10,058 nt of DNA from Desulfovibrio sp. (GCA_003512875.1 DONZ01000219.1:1-10058), one strand, 5' to 3'; counted from the first letter of the stretch, positions 1 through 7,916 are shown. Notes: generated by a model not told the origin, from the letters alone. Made by a program: numbers and translations.

Positions 1-456
1 AGAACTCGCCTTTTCTTCAAAACGGCAGTAAACGAGCCAATCCAAAACGCCGTCCTTATCCCAGTCCAAATCGCCCAAAAGGCTTACGGTGATCCGCTCC
101 AACCCCTGCTCCATGATGAAGCCGTGGGAGTACATTTCCGTATCCGCATACTCGCTTTCAAGACCGGCGAACGTCCAGTGCCTGCTCTCTTCAACACTGG
201 GGTAACGGAAAGAAAGCGTCAATTTTTTATAAAGTTCCTTGCCGGTGAAAAAGCCCCATTCCTTATTGATAAGCCCGACAGGATTAAATGACGGCAAATC
301 TTCGGTGATGATGCCATGCTTTGTGAAATCCGCCAAGAGCAGCGGCTTGATATTCTGATAACGGGTATTGTCGTAAACGCGGATTATCCCCTGCGACGAG
401 GCGTTCGCCATGCAGGAACACAAAAAAAACAGCATAAGGAAGAAAATATTTTTCAT
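1..456 (-). CDS. Probable lipoprotein of unknown function, C-terminus beyond the left edge
   Basis: Open frame from ATG at 456 to the window edge, giving 152 residues with no stop seen. I chose this start because GGTGGG lies just upstream and because it opens with a signal peptide: MKN, a hydrophobic run, then FLCSC, which fits the general lipobox pattern with lipidated Cys15. An ATG ten bases upstream is in another frame. The mature part has no domain I recognise. Around residues 132-142 a D-x-D-x-D-G-x-x-D run (DLDWDKDGVLD) resembles a calcium-binding EF-hand or dockerin-type loop, but without the rest of a known domain this is only suggestive. It is transcribed divergently from the lipoprotein gene starting at 580, across a 123-base gap. 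The coding region is clear; the function is unknown. Confidence 0.75.
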   Translation of the reverse strand, partial: MKNIFFLMLFFLCSCMANASSQGIIRVYDNTRYQNIKPLLLADFTKHGIITEDLPSFNPVGLINKEWGFFTGKELYKKLTLSFRYPSVEESRHWTFAGLESEYADTEMYSHGFIMEQGLERITVSLLGDLDWDKDGVLDWLVYCRFEEKASS

Positions 457-489
457 AACCCACCATAATTTTTTTAAATGGAATACTTA

Positions 490-518
490 TTGCAAGTTGC
501 ACAATTAGTTTGTATTGT
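490..518 (+). promoter_or_regulatory. Candidate sigma70-like promoter in the divergent gap
   Basis: TTGCAA at 490-495 and TATTGT at 513-518 are separated by 17 bases and point toward the lipoprotein gene starting at 580. The region is AT-rich, so a chance match is possible. Confidence 0.3.
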
Positions 519-579
519 ATGTCAAGAACATAACATTACTGATTTTATGAAAAATAGCAATATGACCATGAGGCGTTTT

Positions 580-1371
580 ATGAAAAATTTTACATTATTT
601 CAACATAATAAGAAAAAACAAAATATCATTCCCCTTTTGCTTGCGGCGCTTTTGCTTTGTTCTTGCTCAACAATTTCAAACACGGCGGACTATGTTGCCG
701 ATAAAACGGAAGAATTTACTTCCCCGCGGGAAGGCAGGCTCGATTTCGACTTGCAGGACGGCTTGCGTTTTTACAAAGCGGCGGAAATATATACAGGCGA
801 AATCATTACCTATGTCCACCCCACCGCGAATTTGCCGGAAAAGCCCACAGCCCTTTTCGTGCCTCTCGGTTTGGTGCAGAACAGCCGTGACCATTATGCC
901 GTTTCACAAGGCGTTTCAAGGCTTGTCTATGAAAACTTCCTTGCGGAAAAAACTTTTGCCGCACTGGAATATTCCGACTACACCGTTCCTTACCGCACGG
1001 AGCAAATGCTCCCCTATGCCCGGCAAAAAGGGGCTGACTATCTTATAGGCGGAGTCATCAATCAATATTACGACGGCACATCCGGCGGCGATTCCCGGTT
1101 CGCCCTGCAATTATTCGTTTACCAAGCGGAAACGGGCGATTTGATGTGGTCTTTGCACCACAGCGGAATACTTCCGCATAAAGCCGATTCCGATTTCGCG
1201 TTTTTCAAAATAAAAAACCGCATGCCCGTCAATCCCATGTCAACGCTCATCAGCGCGGTAAGCAGGGAGCTCGCCGTGCTTCTGCATTATTGGACCGATG
1301 AGAAATACATGAAGAAATGGGAACAAAGCCAAAAAGAAAAAGAAATTTTCGGCGATCCAAATGCGTTTTAG
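580..1371 (+). CDS. Lipoprotein, CsgG/TolB-N-like fold suspected
   Basis: 263 residues if started at ATG 580. The frame is open from 478, but the 580 start has GAGG six bases upstream and places a lysine-rich n-region, a hydrophobic stretch (about 16-26) and the lipobox LLCSC in the right order, with lipidated Cys29. The upstream in-frame ATGs (478, 547, 562, 568) would bury the signal peptide. The mature domain contains GADYLIGGVINQYYDG followed by a glycine-rich turn, then an alternating strand ending in ETGDLMWSLHHSG. This pattern, 'absent-or-present here, type of variable and value' strands, resembles periplasmic CsgG/LpoB/TolB-N-type proteins, but I cannot assign a family. The last 20 residues are charged and probably helical. 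No terminator separates it from acpS, 79 bases downstream, so co-transcription is possible. Function unknown. Confidence 0.8.
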   Translation: MKNFTLFQHNKKKQNIIPLLLAALLLCSCSTISNTADYVADKTEEFTSPREGRLDFDLQDGLRFYKAAEIYTGEIITYVHPTANLPEKPTALFVPLGLVQNSRDHYAVSQGVSRLVYENFLAEKTFAALEYSDYTVPYRTEQMLPYARQKGADYLIGGVINQYYDGTSGGDSRFALQLFVYQAETGDLMWSLHHSGILPHKADSDFAFFKIKNRMPVNPMSTLISAVSRELAVLLHYWTDEKYMKKWEQSQKEKEIFGDPNAF

Positions 1372-1450
1372 TGAAACCTTTTTGCTCTGTTTTTCCGATA
1401 AGTATTCCAAACTGTGGACGCGAACCCAAAAATAACCGGATGAAAACACC

Positions 1451-1840
1451 ATGATAATCGGAATAGGTACGGATATTGTAGCCATTGAACGGATAGAAAA
1501 AAGTATCGCCCGTTTCGGTTCGGCTTTTTTGCAAAAAATCCTCACGCCTGCGGAACTTGCCCAAATGCCAGTAAAAAACGCCAAACGCCAAGCCGAATGG
1601 GCGGCGGCGCGTTTCGCCTGCAAAGAAGCCTGCGTCAAAGCGCTCGGCACCGGGTTCAGCGAGGGGATAGCGCCCGCCCATATTCAGATTTTGCGTGATG
1701 AGGGAAAAGCCCCCGTTCTCACGCTGCTTGCCAAGGCGAAAGAAAAAGCGGACAGTTTGGGCGTGACCCGCTGCTTCGTATCCTATTCCCATGAAAAAAA
1801 TCATACGGCAGTCGCTTTTGTGGTCTTGGCGCAGCAATGA
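1451..1840 (+). CDS. acpS: Holo-[acyl-carrier-protein] synthase
   Basis: 129 residues, the usual size for AcpS. The enzyme transfers 4'-phosphopantetheine from CoA to a serine of apo-ACP in the cytoplasm, making ACP active for fatty-acid synthesis. The family signatures are complete: the N-terminal GIGTDIV with Asp8, the central FACKEACVKALGTG with Glu59 and Lys63 (Asp8 and Glu59 are the magnesium ligands by homology), and a C-terminal VSYSHEKNHTAVAFVVL strand typical of the trimeric fold. The start is fixed by the conserved MIIGIGTDI. A GGA ten bases upstream is only a weak ribosome binding site. It follows the lipoprotein gene without an obvious terminator and is followed by the terminator at 2001-2040. 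Confidence 0.96.
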   Translation: MIIGIGTDIVAIERIEKSIARFGSAFLQKILTPAELAQMPVKNAKRQAEWAAARFACKEACVKALGTGFSEGIAPAHIQILRDEGKAPVLTLLAKAKEKADSLGVTRCFVSYSHEKNHTAVAFVVLAQQ

Positions 1841-2000
1841 TTTTTTCTCCTCCCCCAAAACCGATAAAAAACATTTTTACCCCAAAAATACCGAAAGCGC
1901 ATGCGGCAGAACGGCTTTTATCTTTATGCCCGCAGCAGGCGCCAAAACGGCGTACCGGATTTTTTCCATATTTTAATGTATGTATTAAAATGAAAGAAAC

Positions 2001-2040
2001 AGCCCTATTTATTAAAACAGCCTGAAAAGGGCTTTTTTTT
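2001..2040 (+). terminator. Rho-independent terminator after acpS
   Basis: AGCCCT at 2001-2006 can pair with AGGGCT at 2028-2033. A shorter hairpin (2019-2023 with 2029-2033, loop GAAAA) uses the same 3' arm. Eight T residues follow directly (2033-2040). It would close the lipoprotein-acpS unit. Confidence 0.75.
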
Positions 2041-2041
2041 C

Positions 2042-2076
2042 ATTATGCGAATAATTCAATTTTTATTGCGCATAAT
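2042..2076. repeat. Inverted repeat upstream of the lactate operon
   Basis: ATTATGCG at 2042-2049 is repeated perfectly in inverted form as CGCATAAT at 2069-2076. The arms extend imperfectly inward, each continuing into an ATAA-type sequence, so each half is itself partly symmetric. It lies between the acpS terminator and the promoter at 2183. It could be a regulator-binding site or simply a hairpin; I do not recognise it as a known operator. Confidence 0.45.
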
Positions 2077-2182
2077 CTTCGTTTTAAATGAAAATACAGG
2101 ATTTTTTTTCGTAAAAAACGCTTTTTCGGTATTTTATTAAAAAACCGTATTTGCAACTAACACGCTATCTTAGAGAATTATC

Positions 2183-2211
2183 TTGACAAAAAGGCATTTG
2201 CCGTGTACATG
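2183..2211 (+). promoter_or_regulatory. Sigma70-like promoter of the lactate operon
   Basis: A perfect -35 hexamer TTGACA (2183-2188) is followed after 17 bases by TACATG (2206-2211), a weak -10. A poor -10 next to a perfect -35 would fit a promoter that needs an activator. The 8-base palindrome TAACGTTA (2225-2232) lies just after the expected start point and could be part of an operator. Placement 44 bases before the lutC start supports the call. Confidence 0.55.
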
Positions 2212-2254
2212 ACATTATTCTTGATAACGTTACAAAATAATAAGGAGATTGCTC

Positions 2255-2887
2255 ATGCCGACTGCTGAAAATCAAGCAAGCCTTGTTGAGGTTTATAAAG
2301 AAAAAGCGACTGCGACTGCCTGCCAGGTTGCGGAGTTTTCCTCTTTTGAAGAAGCTATTCCCCATCTTTTGTCCATCATGGACAAAAAAGCTCCCTGCGA
2401 ACTTTTATATGAGGAAGATGTGGAAAAAGGCCCGAACGGTCCGAACGGCTGCCCCACCAGAGTCCAAAAAATCATTGCCGCACCTGAAATCGGTGAATAT
2501 TACGAACCGTTGAAAAAGGCTTTTGAAGAAAAAGGCTATAAAGTGATTGACAACAATCTCCGCCATTATACGGCAGGTATTGACATGGGCGTTGCTTTCG
2601 CCAAAAAAGGCATAGCCCAAAGCGGAACATGCATGATCAATGCCTATAATGAAGATACGCGCCTTGCGACCATGGTTTGCGAATTTTGCGTCCTTGTTTT
2701 GAAAAAATCACAAATCATGCCCACCGTGCTTTCCATGGCTGATGAAATCCGCAGTGAAATGAGCGGAACTCCCACAAATTACTTAACCTTTATTTCCGGT
2801 CCGAGCCGTACTGCGGATATTGAACGCGTCGGCGCCGTCGGCGTCCACGGTCCGTTGGAAATGCACATCGTTTTGTTGGAGGGATAA
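2255..2887 (+). CDS. lutC: LUD-domain lactate utilisation protein LutC/LldG
   Basis: 210 residues. The start is ATG 2255, preceded by AAGGAG seven bases upstream; an in-frame TTG at 2249 is too close to that site. The protein is a single LUD domain. Family features are visible near the C-terminus: FISGPSRTADIE (about 182-193) and the conserved GVHGPLEMHIVLLE at the very end, which matches the LutC/LldG signature. A glycine-rich SGT (in AQSGTCMI, about 124-131) corresponds to the usual 'SGT/ETGT' turn. LutC is one of three proteins needed for L-lactate oxidation to pyruvate in bacteria lacking flavin-type LldD; its own biochemical role is not settled. It is first in the operon, and the next gene starts one base after its stop, so the two are translationally coupled. 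Confidence 0.93.
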   Translation: MPTAENQASLVEVYKEKATATACQVAEFSSFEEAIPHLLSIMDKKAPCELLYEEDVEKGPNGPNGCPTRVQKIIAAPEIGEYYEPLKKAFEEKGYKVIDNNLRHYTAGIDMGVAFAKKGIAQSGTCMINAYNEDTRLATMVCEFCVLVLKKSQIMPTVLSMADEIRSEMSGTPTNYLTFISGPSRTADIERVGAVGVHGPLEMHIVLLEG

Positions 2888-2888
2888 G

Positions 2889-5027
2889 ATGAAAGACAAC
2901 GTGAAAACCTCGAAAGATTATAAACAGGAACTGGAAGAAGCGCTCAACGACCAATTTTTAAGAAGAACGCTCGATAAATTCGCGGTAGACTACCGTATCA
3001 GCCGTGAAGCTGTTTTCAGCGAAATCGACGGTAAGGACATTATTAAAAAAGTTGCCGACGCGAAAGACGACGCCTGCCAGCACATGGAAGAATTATACGC
3101 CAAGTTCAAAGAAGAAGCGGAAAAACGCGGCGTTATCGTGCACCGTGCCAAAGACGCAAAAGAAGCCAATGAAATCATTGCGGAAATTGCGAAAAAGCAC
3201 GAAGCGAAAAAAATCATCAAATCCAAGTCCATGACGGCGGAAGAAATCCATTTGAACCATAGGCTTGAAAAAGACGAATGCGAAGTCACGGAAACGGACC
3301 TTGGCGAATGGCTCATCCAGCTCCGCCATGAAGGACCTTCCCATATGGTCATGCCCGCAATCCACCTGTCCCGTTATCAGGTTGCCGACGATTTAAGCAA
3401 AGTTACCGGCGAAAAATACGATGCGGAAGATATTCAGCGCCTTGTCAAAGTCGCCCGTGTGGAGCTCAGAAGCAAATTCATCGAAGGCGAGATAGGCATT
3501 TCCGGAGCGAACTTCTGTATTGCGGAAAACGGCACGTTCGGCATCGCCACCAACGAAGGCAACGCCAGAATGGTCACCACCTTGCCTAAGGTGCATATAG
3601 CCTTGGCAGGGCTTGACAAACTTATTCCCGATTTTGAAACCGCTCTCACCGCTCTGACGGTTTTACCGAGAAACGCCACGGGTCAGCGCATAACTTCCTA
3701 TGTCACCTTCATCAACGGTGCCGGGGAATGCAGAATTGACGATGAAAACAAAAAAGAACTGCACGTCGTCTTTTTGGATAACGGCAGAACGGAAATTGCC
3801 AAGGACCCGCTTTTCAAACAAGTGTTCCGCTGTGTGCGCTGCGGTGCCTGCGCAAACGTCTGCCCCGTGTTCAGAATGGTCGGCGGCCATAAAATGGGAC
3901 ATATCTACATCGGCGCCATCGGTCTTATCCTTACCTATTTCTTCCACGGCAAAGATAAGGCTGCCATTTTGGCTCAAAACTGCATAGGCTGCGAATCCTG
4001 CAAGGATATTTGCGCCGGGGGCATTGATCTGCCGCGCCTTATCACCGAAATCCGCAACAAAACGACGAAGGAAGCGGGACAGCCCATGCAAATCGCTTTT
4101 GTGGGCAAAATCATGCAAAACAGAAAACTGTTCCACAAACTGTTGAAATTCGCCCGTTTCTCACAAAAACCGGTCAAAACCCAAGACGGCTTCATCCGTC
4201 ACTTGCCTGACGCCCTTTTCGGCAAACATCAGTTTAAATCTTTGCCGGCGTTGGCGGATAAGGCTTTCCGTGAAATTTACGCCGAACACGCGTATACCTT
4301 GGAAAATCCGAAAATGCGCATCGCCCTTTTTGCCGGCTGTGCCCAAGACTTTATTTTCCCCGACCATTTGGTCGCTTTTATGAAACTCATGAAAGCCCAT
4401 AACGTGCAGGTCGATTTCCCCGAAGAACAAACCTGCTGCGGGCTTCCTCTGCAAATGCTCGCGCTGCAGGAAGTCGCCGCGGACATCGCCCGTCAAAACG
4501 TAAAAGCCATCGACGCTTCAAAATACGATTATATCGTGACCCTTTGCGCAAGCTGCGCATCCCATTTGAGCCACAATTACAAAAACTTCATCGGCGACGA
4601 ATGCGCGGAATTTTCTTCAAAAGTAAAAGATTTCTCTTCTTTTATGAATGATGTCGTAAAGCTTGACCCGAGTCTTTTCAACAAAAGTTCCGAAAAAGTG
4701 ACCTTGCATATTCCCTGTCACCAAGCAAGAAGCCTTGGCGTTATAGAACAGCCGAGAAACCTTATCGCCCAAGTCGCCGACTATGCGCCGGCTAAGGAAG
4801 AAGCGAGCTGCTGCGGTTTCGGCGGCACATATTCCGCGAAATTCCCCGAAATTTCCAAAGAATTGCTCGGCAATAAAATCCGCCGTATCGAAGAAACGGA
4901 AGCGGAACGTATCGTTACGGACTGTCCCGGCTGTACCATGCAAATCCGGGGCGGTTTACATAAGAAAGGTAGCAGCGTGAAAGTAACGCATATCGCCGAA
5001 CTTTTAGCTGATAATTTAAAAAAATAA
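2889..5027 (+). CDS. lutB: Fused L-lactate dehydrogenase iron-sulfur protein (LldF-LldE / LutB-LutA)
   Basis: 712 residues. ATG 2889 follows GGAGGG by five bases, and the lutC stop by one. Domains in order: a LUD domain (about 60-305) with the LutB signatures KSKSMTAEEI, GISGANFCIAENGT and NEGNARMVTTLPKVH; a two-cluster ferredoxin region with Cys315, 318, 321, 325 and Cys365, 368, 371, 375, able to hold two [4Fe-4S]; then two CCG (cysteine-rich) domains as in LutA/LldE and HdrB, with Cys484, 516-517, 553, 556 and Cys610, 641-642, 679, 682. The second ferredoxin motif ends in CAGG rather than the usual CP. So it joins the separate LutB and LutA proteins of Bacillus in one chain, an arrangement known from Desulfovibrio. 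Expected to oxidise L-lactate to pyruvate in the cytoplasm or at the membrane and pass electrons on through its clusters. No transmembrane segment is visible. Confidence 0.92.
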   Translation: MKDNVKTSKDYKQELEEALNDQFLRRTLDKFAVDYRISREAVFSEIDGKDIIKKVADAKDDACQHMEELYAKFKEEAEKRGVIVHRAKDAKEANEIIAEIAKKHEAKKIIKSKSMTAEEIHLNHRLEKDECEVTETDLGEWLIQLRHEGPSHMVMPAIHLSRYQVADDLSKVTGEKYDAEDIQRLVKVARVELRSKFIEGEIGISGANFCIAENGTFGIATNEGNARMVTTLPKVHIALAGLDKLIPDFETALTALTVLPRNATGQRITSYVTFINGAGECRIDDENKKELHVVFLDNGRTEIAKDPLFKQVFRCVRCGACANVCPVFRMVGGHKMGHIYIGAIGLILTYFFHGKDKAAILAQNCIGCESCKDICAGGIDLPRLITEIRNKTTKEAGQPMQIAFVGKIMQNRKLFHKLLKFARFSQKPVKTQDGFIRHLPDALFGKHQFKSLPALADKAFREIYAEHAYTLENPKMRIALFAGCAQDFIFPDHLVAFMKLMKAHNVQVDFPEEQTCCGLPLQMLALQEVAADIARQNVKAIDASKYDYIVTLCASCASHLSHNYKNFIGDECAEFSSKVKDFSSFMNDVVKLDPSLFNKSSEKVTLHIPCHQARSLGVIEQPRNLIAQVADYAPAKEEASCCGFGGTYSAKFPEISKELLGNKIRRIEETEAERIVTDCPGCTMQIRGGLHKKGSSVKVTHIAELLADNLKK

Positions 5028-5042
5028 TTTGAGGAGGTCTGT

Positions 5043-6764
5043 ATGAGTTTCGGTTTTTATGCTGTTCTGGCATTTATTCCCATTCTTATTGCTCTTATTC
5101 TTATGGTTGGTCTGCGTTGGCCTTCAACCCGCGCAATGCCGCTTGCCTGGCTTTCCGCCGCTGTGCTGGCATTTGCGGTTTGGGATCTTGACGTGATCCG
5201 TATCGCGGCTTTGTCCGTTCAAGGTTTCATCACCGCTTTCGGCGTGCTTATCATCGTTTTCGGCGCTTTGCTTATCTACTATACATTGCAGGCGAGCGGA
5301 GCCATGGAAACAATTCAGGCAGGCATGCAGAAAATCACTCCGGACCGCCGTTTGCAAGCCATTATCATCGGCTTCATGTTCGGAGCATTCATTGAAGGCG
5401 CAGCCGGTTTCGGCACCCCTGCCGCTTTGGCGGCTCCGCTGCTCATGGGCTTGGGCTTTCCTCCTCTTTGCGCCGCCATTATCTGCCTGGTGTTCAACAG
5501 CGTGCCTGTGACGTTCGGTGCTGTCGGAACTCCCGTCATCCAAGGTTTCAAACCCATTCAGGATATCGCTTATGAAGCGTTGAAAGTGATCGACCCGCAA
5601 GCCGTGCCGGCTGATGTTTACAATCACATCGGCGAATTCGTATCCATCATGCATCTTCCCATGCTTTTCCTCCTTCCAATCGGCATGCTCGGCTTCATGA
5701 CCCGCTTCTTCGGCAAGAACAAAAGCTGGAAAGAAGGCTTCGCCGTTTGGAAATACTGCATAATGGCTTCCATTTGCTTCGGTATTCCTTATATTATCAT
5801 CGCTTGGACCTTGGGACCTGAAATTCCGTCTCTTATCGGCGGTCTTCTCGGTCTTGGCGTTTTGGTATTTCTCACGAAAAAAGGCGTATGCGTACCTAAG
5901 GACGTTTGGCTTTTTGAAGACAGAACGCATTGGGCTGCCGACTGGTCCGGAACCATCACCGCTGAAAACGTGCATGAATTTAAGGAGCACATGAGCCAAG
6001 TCAAGGCTTGGATGCCTTATATCCTTTGCGGTTTATTCCTTGTTCTCACCCGCGTGCCTCAATTCGGCTTAAAATCCATTATCACCGACCCCATGTTCAA
6101 CCTCGGATTGAGCAATATTTTGGGCGTTGAAGGCGTAAGTTCCTATATTGCGATTCTGAACCTTCCCGGAACCATTCCGTTTATCTTGGTTTCCATTATC
6201 ACCATTTTCATTCATGGCATGATGAAAGATGATGAAATCGGCTCCAACAAGGTAAGCCGCGCTTGGGGAACAGCCATTGCCAAAATGAAAGCTCCGACCA
6301 TCGCATTGCTTTCCGCTGTCGCTCTTGTTTCCATTTTCCGCGGAACAGACGCAACCACGGTCGAAGCTTTGCTGTATAACGGACGCGGCGTTTCCATGCC
6401 TCTTGCCATGGCTATTGAAATTTCCAGACTTACCGGCGATTCTTGGGCATTGCTCGCTTCCTATATCGGCGGTTTGGGCGCATTCATCACAGGTTCAAAC
6501 ACCGTATCAGACCTTTTGTTTGCAAACTTCCAATGGGACGTTGCGGAAACCCTTGGCTATAATTACTGGCAAAGCATTTACATCTTAGCCGCTCAAGGCG
6601 TCGGCGGAGCCATGGGCAATATGATCTGCGTGCACAACGTCGTATCCGTATGCGCCGTGCTCGGCATGATCGGACACGAAGGCGCCATTATCCGCAAGAC
6701 GTTCTGGCCTTTCCTCGTATACGGCATTCCTACCGGCATTATCGCTTTCTTGCTTGCCATGTAA
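5043..6764 (+). CDS. lldP: L-lactate permease, LctP family
   Basis: 573 residues, close to the usual 550-570 for the family. It imports lactate across the inner membrane, probably with a proton. The sequence is hydrophobic throughout with roughly 12-14 membrane segments, the first at about residues 5-25. Diagnostic LctP regions are present: [16 protein letters not shown] at about 113-128, the following [16 protein letters not shown] at about 151-166, and the C-terminal [19 protein letters not shown] at about 479-497. GAGGAGG lies five to six bases before ATG 5043, and the gap from the lutB stop is 15 bases, so it belongs to the same operon. A strong terminator follows 25 bases after its stop. 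Glycolate is a possible alternative substrate in this family, but the neighbouring lactate genes argue for lactate. Confidence 0.95.
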   Translation: MSFGFYAVLAFIPILIALILMVGLRWPSTRAMPLAWLSAAVLAFAVWDLDVIRIAALSVQGFITAFGVLIIVFGALLIYYTLQASGAMETIQAGMQKITPDRRLQAIIIGFMFGAFIEGAAGFGTPAALAAPLLMGLGFPPLCAAIICLVFNSVPVTFGAVGTPVIQGFKPIQDIAYEALKVIDPQAVPADVYNHIGEFVSIMHLPMLFLLPIGMLGFMTRFFGKNKSWKEGFAVWKYCIMASICFGIPYIIIAWTLGPEIPSLIGGLLGLGVLVFLTKKGVCVPKDVWLFEDRTHWAADWSGTITAENVHEFKEHMSQVKAWMPYILCGLFLVLTRVPQFGLKSIITDPMFNLGLSNILGVEGVSSYIAILNLPGTIPFILVSIITIFIHGMMKDDEIGSNKVSRAWGTAIAKMKAPTIALLSAVALVSIFRGTDATTVEALLYNGRGVSMPLAMAIEISRLTGDSWALLASYIGGLGAFITGSNTVSDLLFANFQWDVAETLGYNYWQSIYILAAQGVGGAMGNMICVHNVVSVCAVLGMIGHEGAIIRKTFWPFLVYGIPTGIIAFLLAM

Positions 6765-6789
6765 GAAAACCATATCGGTATAACAACAA

Positions 6790-6820
6790 AAAAAGCCCTT
6801 TCAAACCGAAAGGGCTTTTT
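6790..6820. terminator. Strong terminator of the lactate operon, probably bidirectional
   Basis: A 13-bp perfect stem pairs 6790-6802 (AAAAAGCCCTTTC) with 6808-6820 around the loop AAACC. Flanking A and T tracts would let it stop transcription from both sides, from lldP on the plus strand and from the DUF2442 gene on the minus strand. Confidence 0.92.
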
Positions 6821-6901
6821 CATTTGGATTTTATTTTTCTTTTGGTTATGATTGTCCAAAAACCGGTATTACTTGTCACTGTACCGATTAAAATTAAAAA
6901 A

Positions 6902-7186
6902 TCAGCTTATATGGGCAATCATATCATTCCGTTCTTTATTTATCTTTACACCGTTTTGATAAAGCTCATTCGCGGATAAATCAATTTCATCGTTCCAGCT
7001 TATGCCGTATCCGCCCTGATCAAGTTTGACCTGCTCAAATAAATGAGGAATTATAAGAAGATTTTCAAAAATATTCCATTTCTTGCATGCTGTTTGAATA
7101 GCATATTGTTTTTCTTCACCATTTTCAAAAACAATGAATAATATATAACCTGCAAGAGGTATTACTTTTTTTATTTTAGGAAACAT
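6902..7186 (-). CDS. DUF2442 family protein
   Basis: 94 residues. ATG 7186 is preceded by AGGAG at a good distance. The opening (MFPKIKKVIPLAGYILFIVFENGEEKQY) and the later FEQVKLDQGGYGISWNDEIDLS match the small DUF2442 family, which typically reads 'V..V.PL.dY.L...FenGe...fD' and ends in 'w.n..DL....Ly'. No molecular function is established for it. It starts 12 bases after the stop of the DUF4160 gene, with which it forms a two-gene unit. These families often sit side by side, and a toxin-antitoxin-like role has been suspected for such pairs, but nothing in the sequence proves it. The gene is visibly more AT-rich than the lactate genes, consistent with transfer. Confidence 0.85.
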   Translation of the reverse strand: MFPKIKKVIPLAGYILFIVFENGEEKQYAIQTACKKWNIFENLLIIPHLFEQVKLDQGGYGISWNDEIDLSANELYQNGVKINKERNDMIAHIS

Positions 7187-7198
7187 AAAATTCTCCTG

Positions 7199-7453
7199 TC
7201 ATTCCAATGGAGGAAGCATAATAAATTCCTGTGTTTTCCAAATGGTCAATAATTCTTTTTGATACGTTGTCGCCCATTCAATGACAAGTGCTTGTGCTTT
7301 TATCGGTAAATCCCCTTCCAGCATTTTTATCGTATTAATATCAAAAATTCCTGAATATTCACCATAAATAACATGAAAATGCGGCGGATTATGTTCTGCA
7401 TTTTGAAAATACATTTTTATAATTAGTCCATAAAATCTTGCAATTACCGGCAT
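7199..7453 (-). CDS. DUF4160 family protein
   Basis: 84 residues from ATG 7453. The frame is open further upstream (to 7498), but this start has AGGA about seven bases before it and gives the family's standard opening MPVIARFYGLIIKMYF. Next comes the hallmark HNPPHFHVIYGEY (about 21-33), then an Asp-Ile-Asn-Thr strand, EGDLP, and a helix ALVIEWATTYQKELLTIW. The HxPPHFH histidines could bind metal, but no activity is established. It is upstream of and probably co-transcribed with the DUF2442 gene. The pair lies between the lactate operon terminator and the prophage lysis genes, on the same strand as the latter, so it may be phage cargo. Confidence 0.88.
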   Translation of the reverse strand: MPVIARFYGLIIKMYFQNAEHNPPHFHVIYGEYSGIFDINTIKMLEGDLPIKAQALVIEWATTYQKELLTIWKTQEFIMLPPLE

Positions 7454-7479
7454 ACGTATCCTTTTTTTATATTTATATA

Positions 7480-7508
7480 AGAATAGGTTATAAAACAAAT
7501 AAAATCAA
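7480..7508 (-). promoter_or_regulatory. Candidate promoter of the DUF4160-DUF2442 unit
   Basis: On the minus strand TTGATT (7508-7503) and TATTCT (7485-7480) are 17 bases apart, about 27 bases before the DUF4160 start. The region is AT-rich, so moderate confidence only. An own promoter would fit phage cargo genes. Confidence 0.4.
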
Positions 7509-7515
7509 GCAAATT

Positions 7516-7758
7516 TTACTCCATGCTTTTTTTTATCGCATTCAGCCTGGCGTTGCAGAGGGTGAGGTTTTGCTCCAGTTCCAGAGCATAGAGAAGCAAA
7601 TCTTCGTTTGTCGCGTCTTGGTTTGTCCGCATGACGGGCAGGGGGACTTCCTGCAGAAGGATTTCAGGCACGGGTTGTTTTACGGTTTCAGTCGTGTAGA
7701 TCGGTGTTTTTGCGCAGGAAACAAGACAGAAGAGCAAAACGCAGAATATTTTTCGCAT
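7516..7758 (-). CDS. Phage o-spanin-like lipoprotein (Rz1-type)
   Basis: 80 residues, ATG 7758 with AAGGA seven bases upstream. It has a short signal peptide ending in the lipobox LVSC, so Cys15 would be lipidated and the protein anchored in the outer membrane. The mature part carries several prolines (KQPVPEILLQEVPLPVMRTN, about 28-47) followed by a helix, as in outer-membrane spanins that work with an inner-membrane partner to fuse the membranes in the last step of phage lysis. The RTN...L..ALELEQNLTLCNARL segment resembles small lipoproteins found after endolysin genes in phages. It lies 158 bases downstream of the coiled-coil partner rather than overlapping it. An ordinary small lipoprotein is the alternative. 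Confidence 0.65.
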   Translation of the reverse strand: MRKIFCVLLFCLVSCAKTPIYTTETVKQPVPEILLQEVPLPVMRTNQDATNEDLLLYALELEQNLTLCNARLNAIKKSME

Positions 7759-7881
7759 GAAAATTTCCTTATGATCAGCTTTTTTGTTAAAAATTTAAAA
7801 TCGCCTGATTAGGTTTTTTATCGAAACAAAGCGGAAATACACATTCGCTTATGCTTCTTCCGAGGATATGTTTTGCACTGC

Positions 7882-7916
7882 TAAAAAATAACGCTCTCAT
7901 GCAGCTATGAAACGCG
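7882..7916 (-). terminator. Terminator directly after the i-spanin gene
   Basis: On the minus strand, immediately after the stop codon, CGTTTCAT (7914-7907) pairs with ATGAGA(G)CG (7900-7892) around a six-base loop, with one G-U pair and one bulge. It is followed by TTATTTTTT (7891-7883). It is imperfect but in a sensible position. Confidence 0.5.

Larger units (their letters stand above)
1841..2182. other. Non-coding stretch between acpS and the lactate operon
   Basis: No convincing gene. Two overlapping plus-strand frames (1791-1976 and 1837-2025, the second starting in an ATGA overlap with the acpS stop) lack ribosome binding sites, are rich in Pro and Lys and resemble nothing I know. The second ends inside the terminator. 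What can be supported here is the terminator at 2001-2040, the inverted repeat at 2042-2076, a very AT-rich leader, and the promoter and palindrome listed separately. Confidence 0.6.

Noticed and set aside
1250..1858. Long minus-strand frame (202 codons) opposite acpS and the lipoprotein end
   Set aside because: Composition is that of a complement of the real genes; acpS is unmistakable on the plus strand.
1876..1968. Minus-strand 30-codon frame beginning MEKIRYAVLAPAAG
   Set aside because: Too short, no good ribosome binding site, and no neighbour that would explain it.
1837..2025. Plus-strand 62-codon frame starting in an ATGA overlap with the acpS stop
   Set aside because: No ribosome binding site beyond possible coupling, Pro/Lys-rich sequence without family resemblance, and its end lies inside the acpS terminator hairpin.
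5124..5999. Long minus-strand frame (291 codons) opposite lldP
   Set aside because: Rich in His, Glu and Asp as expected for the complement of membrane-protein codons, with no domain; lldP is certain.
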